Part shown: positions 1 to 10,601 of the stretch, piece after piece | How the letters are laid out: each line of letters starts with the position of its first letter | Numbering within the stretch: the first letter of the stretch is position 1 | DNA from: Eriocheir sinensis | Lineage: Eukaryota; Arthropoda; Malacostraca; Decapoda; Varunidae | NCBI RefSeq assembly: GCF_024679095.1 | Contig: NW_026111761.1 | Coordinates: 221,061 to 285,060 of the forward strand | Length of the DNA: 64,000 bases | Reading direction: 5' to 3' | The notes under the pieces: generated by a model | Database searches by the model: none | Seen by the model: the letters and a program-made list of their open reading frames with translations, nothing else | What the model was told of the DNA's origin: nothing | Program-made: the position numbers and the translations under genes

Positions 1-895
1 TCGAAGAATAGGGGATAGGTGTTTGGAAGATTGTGTCGAGTTGATAGGTGGAGAAATTGAGTTTTTGAGGCATTGAAGGACACAAGGTTCCTTCTGCCCC
101 AATCGGAAACGATAGCAAGGTCTGAGGTTTAGCGTTCTGCAGCCTCCAGTCTGGAGTCGTGTACTTCCTGTTGTGATGGTCTGCTATTGAAAGAAGCTGA
201 ATAATGCACAGTGGAGTCGTCGGCGTATGAGTGGACAGGACAGTTTGTTATGGAAAGAAGATCATTGACGAATAACAGGAAGAGAGTGGGTGATAGGACA
301 GAGCCCTGTGGAACACCACTATTGATAGGTTTAGGGAAGAACAGTGACCGTCTACCACCGCAGAGATAGAACTGCCGGAAATGAAACTGGAGATAAAGGA
401 ACAGAGAGAGGGATAGAATACGAAAGAGGGCAGTTTAGAAAGCAAAGACTGGTGAGAGCTAAGAAAGGATAACGAAGAGTCAGTTAAGAGAGCAAGAAGA
501 TCGCCAGTAGAACGCCCCTTGCGGAATCCATACTGGCGATCAGATAGAAGGTTAAAAGTGGAAAGGTGCTTTTGAATCTTCCGGTTGAGATTGATTCAAA
601 AGCTTTAGATAGACAGGAAAGTAAAGCTATAGGGCGGTAGTTTGAGGGATTGAAACGGTCACCCTTCTTAGGCACAGGCTGTACAAAGGCATACTTCCAG
701 CAGGCAGGAAAGATAGATGTTGATAGGCAGAGACGAAAGAGTTTGACCAGGCAGGGTGTCAGCATGGAAGCACAGATTTTAAGGACAATAGGAGGCACTC
801 CATCAGGTCCATAAGCCTTCTGAGAGTTGAGGCCAGAGAGGGCATAGAAAACATCGTTTGGAAGAATCTTAATAACAGGCCTAACGGAGACAGAG
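1..895 (-). mobile_element. LINE-A fragment (RT region, degraded)
   Basis: Read on the minus strand this encodes the finger and palm part of a non-LTR reverse transcriptase, including [23 protein letters not shown] and [18 protein letters not shown]. It aligns along its length with 12911-13850 and with the plus-strand copy at 41178-43722, so it belongs to the same poly(A)-tailed family. Frameshifts break it around the RT active-site region (about 150-470), and the piece runs off the left edge of the window. Its upstream end dissolves into G-rich repeats near 895. It is not functional. Confidence 0.85.
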
Positions 896-1358
<463 letters not shown>

Positions 1359-1417
1359 GGGTAGGGGGGTTCAAAATTATATTCCGCCCCGGATACCAAA
1401 TACTCTAGGAACGCCTC

Positions 1418-1935
1418 TGGGGACACCACTGTTAATAGGTTTAGGGGAAGAACAGTGACCGTCTACCACAGCAGAAATAGAACGGTCAGAATGGAAACTG
1501 GAGATAAAGGTACAGAGAGAAGGATAGAAACAGCAGGAGGGTAGTTAGGAAAGCAAAGATTTGTGCCAGACCCTATCAAAAGCTTGTGATATGTTTAGCG
1601 CAATAGCAAAGGTTTCACCGAAACGGCTAAGAGAGGATGACCAAGAGTCAGTTAGGAAGGTAAAGAGATCATCAGTAGAACGCCCCTTGCGGAACCCATA
1701 CTGGCGATCAGATAGAAGGTCAGAAGTTAAAAGGTGCTTTTGAATCTTCCGGTTGAGATTGATTCAAAAGCTTTAGATAGACAAGAAAGTAAATCTATGG
1801 GGCGGTAGTTTGAGTTATTGGAACGGTCACCCTTCTTAGGCACAGGCTGTACCAAGGCATACTCCCAGGAAAGGTAGATATTGACAGGCAGAGGCGAAAG
1901 AGTTTGACCAGGCAGGGTGTCAGCACGGAAGCACA
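1418..1935 (-). mobile_element. LINE-A fragment (RT palm, degraded)
   Basis: A second minus-strand piece of the LINE-A family. It matches 13215-13720, with remnants of the FDRVWHKSLL and PQGSVLSP neighbourhood at its downstream end and of SNYRP and [10 protein letters not shown] at its upstream end. Frames are broken. It lies 60 bp beyond the compound microsatellite, so it may be the continuation of the 1-895 copy or a separate insertion. Confidence 0.75.
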
Positions 1936-1940
1936 GTATA

Positions 1941-2200
1941 TATCCAATTCTGACCTTCTCCCTGATAGCCAGTATGGGTTCCGCAAGGGGCTCTCTGACT
2001 GACTCTTGGTCATTCTCACTAAGCCGTTTCGGTGAAACTTTTGCTGTTGCCTTAGACATCTCTTAGATATCTATCCAATTCTGACCTTCTCCCTGATCGC
2101 CAGTATGGGTTCCGCAAGGGCCTTCCTGACTGGCGCTTGGTCATTCTCACTAAGCCGTTTCGATGAAACTTTTGCTGTTGTCTTAGACATCTCGAAAGTT
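1941..2200 (+). repeat. 131-bp direct tandem duplication inside LINE-A
   Basis: The stretch beginning TATCCAATTCTGACC at 1941 starts again at 2072 and runs through the LINE motif around CCGTTTCGATGAAAC in both copies. The two units differ by a few substitutions. The first ends in a short TATC-rich junction. This is a local duplication within the degraded LINE copy that follows. Confidence 0.8.
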
Positions 2201-3222
2201 TTTGACAGAGTATGGCACAAATCTTTGTTTTCTAAACTACCCTCCTACGGATTCCTTCCACCCGATCTATCGTTGCTGTGGCAGACGGTCACTTCTTTCC
2301 GTAAACCTATCAACAGTTGTGTCCCGCAGGGTTCTGTCCTGTCTCCCTCTTTCTGTTGTTCATTAACGATCCTCTTTTCAACACAAACTGTCCTATTCAT
2401 TCGTACGCCAATGAGCCCACTCTGCACTACTCAACACCTTTTGACAAAAGACCCTCCCAACGGGAAGTACGGGAGTCTCGGCTGGAGGCTGCAGAACGTT
2501 TAATTTCAGACCCTGCTATCCTTTCTGAATAAGGAAGGACGAACCTTGTGTCCTTCAATGCCTCAAAACTCAGTTTCTTCACCTATCAACTCGATACAAG
2601 CTTCCAAACACCTATCCCCTATTTTTTGACAACACTCAGCTGCCACAAACTTCTATACTTAACATCTTCGGTCTGTCCTTAACTCAAAATCTTAATAGGA
2701 AACTTTATAATATTATCTCATCTCTTGCTAAATCAGCTTCCTCGATGTCAGGTCCCTGCACCCTCTCCGCCAGTTCTTTTCCCCCTCACAAATGTTGTCA
2801 ATATACAGGGTCCTTGTCCGCCCTCGCATGTAGTATGCATTTCATATGTTAGGGGCTCGACACACACATCTCTATTTGACAGAGTCAAGTCTAGGGCTGT
2901 TTATCTCATCAAATCCCGTCCTCTTGCGAGCAGTCTTTTGCCTCTTAACTTTCGTGGCAATGTTGCATCATCTAGGAAATTAGGAGAAAAACATTGCAAA
3001 AACAGCTTGGGTGCCGTGGCTTCACGCACGAGGAAATGTTTTGTGGCTAATTCACGCCGAGTTGATAAAGAGCAAGAGGACCTTGCCAAGGAGAGTCTAG
3101 TCCGCTGTGCGTTTAGTATAGCCAGACGACACGTTCAAAGAAATATAGACTTATTGCGTCCACCCCCAAAGACATTAGTGTTTCCTCAGACACAGCCTCC
3201 TAGTCTCCGAAAACTCTCCTAA
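1941..3222 (+). mobile_element. LINE-A fragment, plus strand, heavily decayed
   Basis: The plus strand carries the RT core and 3' part of LINE-A: ALDISKAFD-like, VPQGSVLSP-like and the C-terminal RP.MEYASHVWGG region (decayed around 2820-2860), then a decayed tail. Several frameshifts and stops are present, and the frame from about 2725 is shifted twice. It sits head-to-head with the minus-strand fragment ending at 1935, making an inverted pair of the same family with about 5 bp between them. Confidence 0.75.
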
Positions 3223-3275
3223 TGTATACCTGAAACGTATTAGAGGTAGATGGATAGAGACAGAGAGATAGCGAA

Positions 3276-3345
3276 AATGAGAACATAAGAACATAAGGAG
3301 TCTGTAAGGCCGATGGCCTTATTCAAGGCAGCTCCTGTTAACCTA
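3276..3345 (-). mobile_element. CR1-like 3' tail only
   Basis: On the minus strand this reads ...GGAGCTGCC...GGCC...CTTATGTTCTTATGTTC, the same 3' UTR and octamer tail as at 24090-24166 and 11735-11803. Everything upstream of the last ~70 bp is missing, so this is an extreme 5' truncation typical of target-primed insertion. Confidence 0.65.
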
Positions 3346-3506
3346 ACCACACGCAACCTCACCATCCATGAACATAATTATCTAGCCTTTGTTTGCAGGT
3401 ATGCTGCCCACACCCTTCCCTGTGAACCCTTGGTGTTTAGTGTGCCATGTAACTGTTATCCTCACACGCTTTTCTCGCCTCCACCACCGTGTTCCCGACG
3501 AGCCGC

Positions 3507-4448
3507 TTAGTGGAACCTTTGTGTGCTGACCACCGCCTGCTGGGGGCCTTGCGTGCTGACCTCCCGCCACTGGGAGCCGGTCTTGAAGGCGAGCGTGTGG
3601 CGGGCGTGGTCCAGCACGGCGCCGTACTTGCACAGGAGGGAGACGCCCATGACGAAGTCATAGTCGTTGGAGGCCACCTCCTCCAGCGGCGCGGCGTTCA
3701 CGCGGCAGCCGTCGCCCAAGTCCAGCACGACGCGCTTGGGCAGCCTGCGGCCTTTCCTGCTGGCGAGGAGCAGCTTGCGGCGTCTTTCTGACACGTGGAA
3801 GCCTTGGGCGCCGGTGTCCAGCAGCACCGTCATGGGCCTAGCCCACGCCGCGCCGCCCTCCCGCCGCACCCAGAGGACGTCAGGCTCCACGGAGCGCTCC
3901 GTTTTCCTCGGCCTCCGCCGCAGCTGCTGCGGGCGGCAGACGAAGAGGTCGCTGCCGTCAGGCCGAAACACCTGCACCATGCGGCCGCGCCGCAGGTGGT
4001 GGGCGTCCAGCACGACCCCGTCTGCGTCGTACATGTCCTCCAGCCACGCCGGGAACACAGTGGCAGGGACGACCATCTCCACGCCGCCCCCCAGACTGAT
4101 GGGGACGGCCTTCAGCTGTATGACGTCCAGCACCCGCGAGCCGATCCAGAGAAGGATCTCCTGCCTGGCGGTGGGCTCCGTGCCGGTGATCAGCCCCAGC
4201 CTCTTGGCCATGGTGTGGAAGAGGAAGGTGATCTGGGCCCCGGAGTCCAGCTGGACGAGGCACGCGTGGCCGTTCACCGAGCCCAGCACACAGTTGTGGT
4301 CATCCACGTGAAGACACGGGTGGCTGCCGAGCCGCCGCCTCTTCCTGACGGGCACCGACGGCGGCTCCAGCACCAGCCCCACCGCCTCGCCCTTGCCGGG
4401 GCTGCGCGGCCGCTTGTTCGAAACCCGATGCACTGGCGGGGGAGTCAT
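3507..4448 (-). CDS. putative tandem retropepsin-like aspartic protease ORF
   Basis: This 313-codon ORF starts at the ATG at 4446-4448, chosen because it begins the GC-rich, complex part of a frame whose upstream extension (to 4826) is only low-complexity Leu/Phe/Ser. Residues 11-40 are basic and NLS-like (KRPRSPGK, RKRRR). Residues 64-75 contain VQLDSGAQITF and residues 208-218 VLLDTGAQGFH, both of the D-[ST]-G-A form of aspartic proteases. Residues 264-289 (DFVMGVSLLCKYGAVLD...) resemble the second conserved retropepsin motif, hydrophobic-hydrophobic-G followed by an A.[IL]D strand. The second motif of the first half, near 144-155, is weaker. Retropepsins normally carry one such motif and dimerise, so two in one chain suggest a tethered pseudo-dimer; that is inference. 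A pyrimidine-rich tract ending in AG lies directly before the ATG, so this could also be a 3' exon. No RT or integrase is adjacent in frame. Confidence 0.55.
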   Translation of the reverse strand: MTPPPVHRVSNKRPRSPGKGEAVGLVLEPPSVPVRKRRRLGSHPCLHVDDHNCVLGSVNGHACLVQLDSGAQITFLFHTMAKRLGLITGTEPTARQEILLWIGSRVLDVIQLKAVPISLGGGVEMVVPATVFPAWLEDMYDADGVVLDAHHLRRGRMVQVFRPDGSDLFVCRPQQLRRRPRKTERSVEPDVLWVRREGGAAWARPMTVLLDTGAQGFHVSERRRKLLLASRKGRRLPKRVVLDLGDGCRVNAAPLEEVASNDYDFVMGVSLLCKYGAVLDHARHTLAFKTGSQWREVSTQGPQQAVVSTQRFH

Positions 4449-4826
4449 CTCAGTGTGTTGTGAAGAAGAGTGAATATGTAAAAAGAAAAAGATGATGTTG
4501 ATGAAGAAGAACAGGAGGAAAGAGAAGGAGAAGGAGAAGGAAACGATGAAGAAGAGAGGATAAGTAGAAGAAAAAGATGATGTTGATGAAGAAGAACAGG
4601 AGGAAAGAGAAGGAGAAGGAGGAGGAGGAGGAAACGATGAAGAAGAGAGGATAAGTAGAAGAAAAAGATGATGTTGATGAAAGAGAGCAAGAAGAAAGAG
4701 AAAAAGAAGAAGGAAAAGGAGGAGGAGGAGGAGGAGGAAGAAAAGATGAAGAATAAGAAAGAAAAAGTAAAAGATGATCATGAAAAAAATAATGAAAATG
4801 ATCAAAACAAAATGATCACGTGACAT
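4449..4826. repeat. GAA/GGA-rich tract with ~85-95-bp imperfect tandem units
   Basis: The motif AGAAAAAGATGATGTTGATGAA recurs (about 4485, 4572 and 4662), separated by GGAGGAAAGAGAAGG-type purine runs: three imperfect units. The minus-strand frame through it is Leu/Phe/Ser-rich and is not considered coding. Confidence 0.8.
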
Positions 4827-4854
4827 GAACTACAGAACCTCTCGCCTTTAACGG

Positions 4855-5343
4855 TCCTTTTATTTTTCTCTACCTTCCTCCTTTCCTCCCTTTCTCCTCC
4901 TTTTCCTCTCTAATCCTCACTCTTCTCTTTTTTTCCCATTATTCCTTCATATTTATATTTTCTTTTCCTTCCCTCCCCTTCGGTTTTTCTTCCTACTGTC
5001 ATATCCATCCACCTTCTCTCTTTCCTTCCTTCCTTCCTTCCTTCTCTCCTTTCCTTACTTCCGTTTTCCCCCTTTCTTCCCTTCATTCTTCTTTCTTCCC
5101 TTCCCTCCTCTCTCCATCCATTCTTCCCTTTTGTTATTCCTTTCTATTTTCCCTTCCTTTCCCTCCCTCCTGTCTTTCCCTCTCTATTTCACATTACTCG
5201 TTTTGTATTATTATTCCCTTCCTTTCCTTTTTTTCCCTTTCTTCACATCTCCCATTCCATCACATCGCCTTCCTTCCCTCTCCCTCTCCTTCCCTCCCCC
5301 CTCACTCGCTAATCCTCCCCCTCCCTCTCCACCTCCCCAACAG
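4855..5343 (+). repeat. pyrimidine-rich low-complexity tract
   Basis: About 490 bp are almost entirely C and T (CTTCC, CCTT and TCCCT units), ending in CCCAACAG. It contains no gene that I can support. Its 3' edge could serve as a polypyrimidine tract for the exon-like island that follows. Confidence 0.7.
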
Positions 5344-5446
5344 GACCCCAAGTTGACCCTCCGTAGCGGGGCTCAACGGAGATGGTTGAGCCGAAGTGGA
5401 CGTGGCTTTCGCTAACCTCATCGCCCAGAGGCCAGAGATCGCGAAG
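5344..5446 (+). other. possible internal exon (103 nt)
   Basis: The segment is bounded by CCCAACAG on the left and GCGAAG|GTAAGG on the right, both good splice signals. One frame gives a plausible end, DVAFANLIAQRPEIAK, but that frame has a TGA upstream inside the segment, so the exon might instead start at a later AG or be non-coding. It is an island of complex sequence between a pyrimidine tract and a (TG)n run. The gene is not recognised. Confidence 0.25.
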
Positions 5447-5465
5447 GTAAGGGGAGGAGGAGCGG

Positions 5466-5468
<3 letters not shown>

Positions 5469-5533
<65 letters not shown>
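5469..5533. repeat. (TG)n microsatellite
   Basis: About 32 uninterrupted TG units. Confidence 0.97.
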
Positions 5534-5534
<1 letters not shown>

Positions 5535-5535
<1 letters not shown>

Positions 5536-5759
5536 AGTTTGGCTCCGGGGATACAGAAACGCTGCCGTCTCAACGTATTCCGACCGCAAAACTCCGTACG
5601 TTGGCCTCTCACCACACTGTCGCCAACTAAGTTGACTCTAGTAGTCAGTTTGCCCATGCCAGGAAATAGCGTCTGGTTCGTACGAGTGACAGCTGGGAGA
5701 ATGGTCTTGTGGTTTCTTTTGGCAGGGCGCGAGGTACAAAAGGGAGCGCGGGCGAAGGT
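5535..5759. other. unassigned complex sequence
   Basis: About 225 bp of non-repetitive sequence between the TG run and the GA-rich tract. No frame longer than about 60 codons and no recognised motif was found. Confidence 0.5.
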
Positions 5760-7386
5760 GGGTTTGGAAGTGGTGGTGGTGACAGTAGTGGGTGGTTGGG
5801 GAAGGGTGGAGGGTGAGATGTGGATGGAGGGAGATGTGGTATCAGAAGTGGAGGAGGAGGAGGAGGTTGAGTTCGTGTTGGAGGTGGAAGTGGAGGATGG
5901 AGTGGTGATGAGGATAGGGGAGGAGTCAAGGGTGTTGGAGGGAGAGGAAGGGAGAGCGGGAGAAAGGGGAGTGGTATTGTGGATGGAGGTGGATTAGGTA
6001 GGAAGGGAGGTGGATGGAGTAGAAGGAATGGCAAGGGTGGCGGCGGGTTCAGGCGTGGCAGAGGAGATCGTGTTGGAGGTGGAAGGGGAAGATGGAGTGG
6101 TGATGAGGATAGGGGAGGAGTCAAGGGTGTTGGAGGAGAAGAGGGGTGGGAGTGGATGAGGTAGCAAGGGAGGTGGATGGGCGGAAGGATTAGTAAGGAT
6201 GGAGGCGGGATCAGGCGAGGGAAGGGAAGAAGGAAAGAGAGGAAGGAAGGGAAGAAGGAAAAAGTGGAAGGGAAAGGAACGGAAGGGAAGGGAAGAAAAG
6301 GAAGAGAAATTATAAGTAAAAGATGGGAAAAGAAAGGAAGGAAGGAAGGAAGAGAAGGAAGGGAAGGGAAGAAAAGGAAAAGAAATTATAAGTAAAAGAA
6401 GGGAAAAGAAAGGAAGGAAGGAAGGGAAGGAAGAGAAGGGATGATAATTGAAGAGAAGAGAGAGGGAAAGGGCGGGAAAAAAGTGGAAGAGAAAGGGAAG
6501 GAAAGGGAAGAAAAGAGAAAAAGTGGAAACACTTGAAACACTTTATTATGCTTACAAAAAAATGGTTTTATAATAAGCAGAAATTAATTTAATAATTTTT
6601 AAGCAGGGAAGGGAAGGGAAGAGAAGAGAGAGAAGGGAAAAGACGATAAAAAAGTGGAACGGAAGGGAAAGGAAGGGAAGGAAAGGAAAGGAAAGGGAAA
6701 GGGAAAGGACGAGAAAGAAAGTGGAAGGGAAGGGAAGGGAAGGGAAGGGAAGGAATGGCAAGGGTGGCGGCGGGTTCAGGCGTGGCAGAGGAGATCGTGT
6801 TGGAGGTGTAAGGGGAAGATGGAGTGGTGATGAGGATAGGGGAGGAGTCAAGGGTGTTGGAGGGAGAAGAGGGAGTGGGAGTGGATGAGGTAGCAAGGGA
6901 GGTGGATGGGGCGGAAGGATTAGTAAGGATGGAGGCGGGTTCAGGCGGGGAAGGGAAGAAGGAAAGAGAGGAAGGAAGGGAAGAAGGAAAAAGTGGAAGG
7001 GAAAGGAACGGAAGGGAAGGGAAGAAAAGGAAGAGAAATTATAAGTAAAAGATGGGAAAAGAAAGGAAGGAAGGAAGGGAGGGGAAGGGAAGGGAAGATA
7101 ATTGAAGAGAAGAGAGAGGGAAAGGGCGGGGAAAAAGTGGAAGAGAAAGGGAAGGAAAGGGAAGAAAAGAGAAAAAAGTGGAAACACTTGAAACACTTTA
7201 TTATGCTTACAAAAAAATGGTTTTATAATAAGCAGAAATTAATTTAATAATTTGTAAGCAGGGAAGGGAAGGGAAGGGAAGAGAGAGAAGGGAAAGGACG
7301 ATAAAAAATTGGAACGGAAGGGAAGGGAAGGGAAGGAAAGGAAAGGAAAGGAAAGGAAAGGAAAGGGAAAGGGAAAGGACGAGAAA
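5760..7386. repeat. GA-rich tract containing a ~0.7-kb tandem duplication
   Basis: The sequence is almost pure purine on the plus strand. A unit starting GGAATGGCAAGGGTGGCGG near 6026 recurs near 6753. A non-purine marker (AAACACTTGAAACACTTTA followed by TTATGCTTAC) occurs near 6529 and 7186. The offsets, 727 and about 656, show that the second copy lost about 70 bp. A sub-motif GGTGATGAGGATAGGGGAGG is also present once more near 5905. Confidence 0.85.
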
Positions 7387-8475
7387 GAAAGTGTAAGGGA
7401 AGGGGTCTATTTTTGGCCAACTATGCATGTAGATATTGACGCGTATGTGGCTAAGTGTGTCAAGTGTGCCCAACATAAAGGGACGGTGCCTAGGCCTGCG
7501 CCGATCCTAGAATACCCGCCCCCTGCCCGGCCTTGGGATGTAGTTTCTATTGACTTGCTACAGCTTCCCGCCAGCCACCAGGGCTCTAGGTACCTCTTAG
7601 TTTGTGTAGATCACTTGTCTCGGTACGTTGTTTTAGCCCCAGTGCAAGATAAATCTGCTAAGTCCATTGCTCATGCCCTGATTACTCATCTCATTTGTCC
7701 GTATTCCACACCTAGAGTGTTGTTAAATGATAATGGAACCGAGTTTCGAAATCAACTTTTAGCAGAAATATGCAAACAGTTTGCCATTACACAATCTTTT
7801 ACAGTCAGTTATCACCCAGCCAGCAACGGCCTTGTTGAGCGCGCGAATAGGAAGATTTTAGATGTCTTGCGCCCGGTCGTTAGCGGACTTCAGCATACAT
7901 AGGAGGACTGGCTAGCATATGTTGCAGCAAGCATAAACAGCAGTGTTTGTGAGTCAACGGGACAATCTCCCCACTACATAATTTTTGGGGTTGAGAAGAG
8001 ACTCCCGTATGACCTGCTTGGTAGTTCTCATTCACCTGTATATAATGTAGATGATTATTCTAAGGTTCAACTCAAGGTTTTCATAGATATTCATAGAGAA
8101 GTCAGAAAGAGACTACAGGCTACATCTGAGGCTATGTGCTTGCAGCAACACAAGCGTGCCGCCCCTGTTTCCTTGAAAGTGGGTGACTTTGTTATGATTC
8201 GAGTCCCAGAGAGACATTCGAAGTTGTCCCCTAAATTCGTGGGCCCACGCCAGATAGTTAGGCAACTAGATGGTCACAAATTTGAGCTTTATGATCTCAT
8301 TTTTAATTCATATGAAATTGTGCATAGTGATCGCCTCAAAAAGACAGACGCCCAGCCTGAGGTCATCGATTCGACTTTAGTTGAACCAGCGAGAACCGCC
8401 TGTTTGCCTCAGCCGGACGATGCTTTGTCTATCTTTCCAACACACGACTATAACCTGCGTCCTCGCAATTACTAA
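7387..8475 (+). pseudogene. Gypsy-type LTR retrotransposon integrase, 5'-truncated, one amber stop
   Basis: The frame encodes the end of the HHCC zinc finger (CVKCAQHK), then the integrase catalytic core. The acidic triad is visible as VVSIDLLQLP (first Asp), LLNDNGTEF (second Asp) and GLVERANRK (Glu). The C-terminal part has KVGDFVMIRV, PKFVGPRQIV and a DYNLRPRNY end, typical of gypsy polyproteins. A TAG at 7900-7902 is the only in-frame stop; the same frame continues open from 7903 to 8473. Protease, RT and RNase H are absent because the element is cut on its 5' side by the GA-rich tract at about 7387. The single lesion suggests a fairly young copy. It could be a truncated, inactive element whose env-like remnant follows. 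Confidence 0.88.
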
Positions 8476-9067
8476 TTTATTTGGTTCCTGAGCTTTTGCC
8501 TGCATCTTTTTCATGCGAGAGGGGAGTGCTTGAGTAATACTTTTCACTCTTACTCACTATTTGCTGAGTTGATGTAGGGCAGTCAGTCTCCTTAGTTGTT
8601 GGGACCGTAATAGTCGAGGGTGTAGACTACCATAGGGATAGGTACTTTTAACCTTGAACCTCATGTGCTTCTGCTTGAAAGACATTTTTCTCTGCAAAGA
8701 CAGACTTAACCACACTTGGGCAGATGCTGTCCCTAACTTTTATTGTACCCAGCATGTGAATACCTTTCAGCTTTGGAAGTACGCAGACAAGTCTTACTCA
8801 CTTACCTTTTCCTTGACATACCACTGTTAAAAATTACGGGAATTATTTTTGACATCACTGATGTCAGTCATCCACGTTCGTTCCGGTCGGAGGATAGGAG
8901 GAAATTTGTCTTTTGAATTTGATGTTTATTAATGCTGGAATTACTTTAACTATTTATGCTGGATTTATATATTTCAGTGAGATTTGCTACAACGGTGATT
9001 TCACCACTTGGTGACAGGATTTTCTTTTATAGTGCTGTAGACCTGATAAACGGAGTATCAGGAGTTA
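8476..9067 (+). mobile_element. gypsy element region between pol and env-like ORF
   Basis: A purine run near 8516-8526 (GCGAGAGGGGAG) directly followed by TG could be a polypurine tract. About 8655-8829 holds a short Cys- and Trp-containing open stretch ending in TAA, compatible with decayed env coding. No intact frame is present, and the two readings (3' LTR start versus env 5' part) cannot be separated by eye. Confidence 0.4.
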
Positions 9068-9616
9068 GTGGTGCTAACCCAGTCAGATGCTTCTAAAGCT
9101 CTAGAGAGTTGTCTCTATCATCACCTCGTCCCTAAATCATTTTTCCACAGGAGGTTCTCCGGATTTCACTACTTCTTTTTCACACTACCAGTGTTTGTGA
9201 CAGTGGTCTGTCCTGAAGATTCAACTTATAGAGAGGTTGCAGGTCACCTGGCGGTACGGGTGTCTTGCTCCCTACGTTCTGTCAATTTGACGACCTTTCC
9301 GGAGAAGCTCCATCATGGATTTGCGGCCACAAATGCCATCCCAATCTATCCTATTAACAGTTTAGTGAATCTCACCTTTTCTAGGATGAAGTATGTGACA
9401 AATAGCCTTTCCGAGCTAACCTTTTCAAATTTCTCGGAATTGGAGTCAGCTGTCCATGACTCTCTACCGGTTTACCTTGCCCCATATGTACATTACCCAT
9501 CACTGATCTTGCCGGTGGTTCTTTTTATCATCATTGTCATCCCCCTGTTCTGCCTTGTTAAGCGGGCTCTGACTTTGTACAACCATCTTCAGGCAAGAGT
9601 TGCCCCACCGCGCTGA
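9068..9616 (+). pseudogene. envelope-like C-terminal ORF of an LTR element
   Basis: A 182-residue frame follows the integrase by 590 bp. It has three N-glycosylation sequons (NLT, NLT and NFS around residues 76, 100 and 121) and a single strong membrane segment at about residues 146-168 (LPVVLFIIIVIPLFCLV), followed by a short basic cytoplasmic tail. That is the topology of the anchor end of a class I type envelope. The N-terminal ectodomain and any furin site are not visible in frame. The start shown is only the first codon of the frame. Assignment rests on position after pol and on topology, not on a recognised family motif. Confidence 0.5.
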
Positions 9617-10000
9617 GTTCGTACGCATTGTGACTCGAAGATTCAGTTTGTATCAAATCTTCTTCAAGGATTTTTTTTTCCTTTTCTTATTACTATTCCA
9701 AATAGCTCCGTTACCATGTATCCTAATGACAATTTGGTCAATTTATTTTTCTAGGATGTATCTTGTAAATGACTACTCGAGCTATTATTTTGTTTTCTGG
9801 GACTAGTGCTGAGCTTCCTATTTACCTCGCCCTGTATGTACTTGCCCATTTATTGTTACTTCCATGAATATTTTTATTGTCATTGGCATTTCCCGATGTT
9901 GTATCGTTAGGCGGGCTGTGACTTGTATATATTTTTTTTTTACATGCAACCATAATAGGCCCTCGTTTAACTAGTACACATTGTGCGACTGTAACATGGG
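9617..10000 (+). repeat. decayed second copy of the env tail
   Basis: The stretch from about 9733 to 9990 repeats 9375-9640 in order: the TTTTCTAGGATG box, the TACCTTGCCCCATATGTAC-like box (CGCCCTGTATGTACTTGCCC here), the membrane-segment coding and the GTTAGGCGGGCTGTGACT box. Insertions and T-runs have destroyed the frame. Confidence 0.65.
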
Positions 10001-10600
10001 TAGGTACACTGATTTTAAGGGTCGGGTGAGCCGCGAGGTCGCGACTTTTTCCGTGACCGAGCGATGTAATGTGTATATTATAACATAATGTGAATGTGTG
10101 AATGTATGTCGTATCGCCATGGCCCAGTGGCGCCAGGACGTTACACACAGACGCTACGTTGTGCTTAGGAGGTGCTCCTTGCCGTGGGAACGGTGCTGAT
10201 TCAGCAAGCATGCTATCCGCTGGCCCCTCCTGTACCAAGAGAAGCCGGCAGGTCAGGGCGGGCGGCGGACGAGAGCACAGGACTTCTCGGAATGTGCGTA
10301 CGACTTACGACTCGTCCACAAAATACTGTAACTATTCTGTGAATATATTTAAAAAGCAATACAACCATTTAATCAACCAGAGAGAGAGAGAGTAAATTAA
10401 GTGAGCTGAAAGTGAACTTAACGGCTCCGCTTGACCAACACATAACCCACATCACTTAACTAAAAGGCTATTGTGTTGTCTCACGACTTCTATCAACAGG
10501 AGAAAGCAGGCAACGGTACACCGGACCTGACGTGAGATAACAGTTCGCGCCTTAATCAAAAACACACAAAAAAACAGCTAACAAAAAGGCTAACAAGCAG
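10001..10600. other. unassigned region, possibly 3' LTR or flank
   Basis: It contains complex sequence with GCCATGGCCCAGTGGCGCC near 10119, a short (GA)n run near 10380 and no supported gene. Without the other LTR no boundary can be drawn. Confidence 0.35.
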
Positions 10601-10601
10601 G

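Noticed and set aside
3667..4463. Two plus-strand frames of more than 210 codons opposite the protease-like ORF
   Set aside because: They are shadows in GC-rich DNA; the minus-strand frame has recognisable motifs and they do not.
5645..6124. 159-codon Pro/Leu-rich minus-strand frame
   Set aside because: Translation of the purine-rich tract.
9989..10144. Short LTR bounded by TGTAAC and GTTACA
   Set aside because: Too short, no poly(A) signal or second copy, and no polypurine tract before it.
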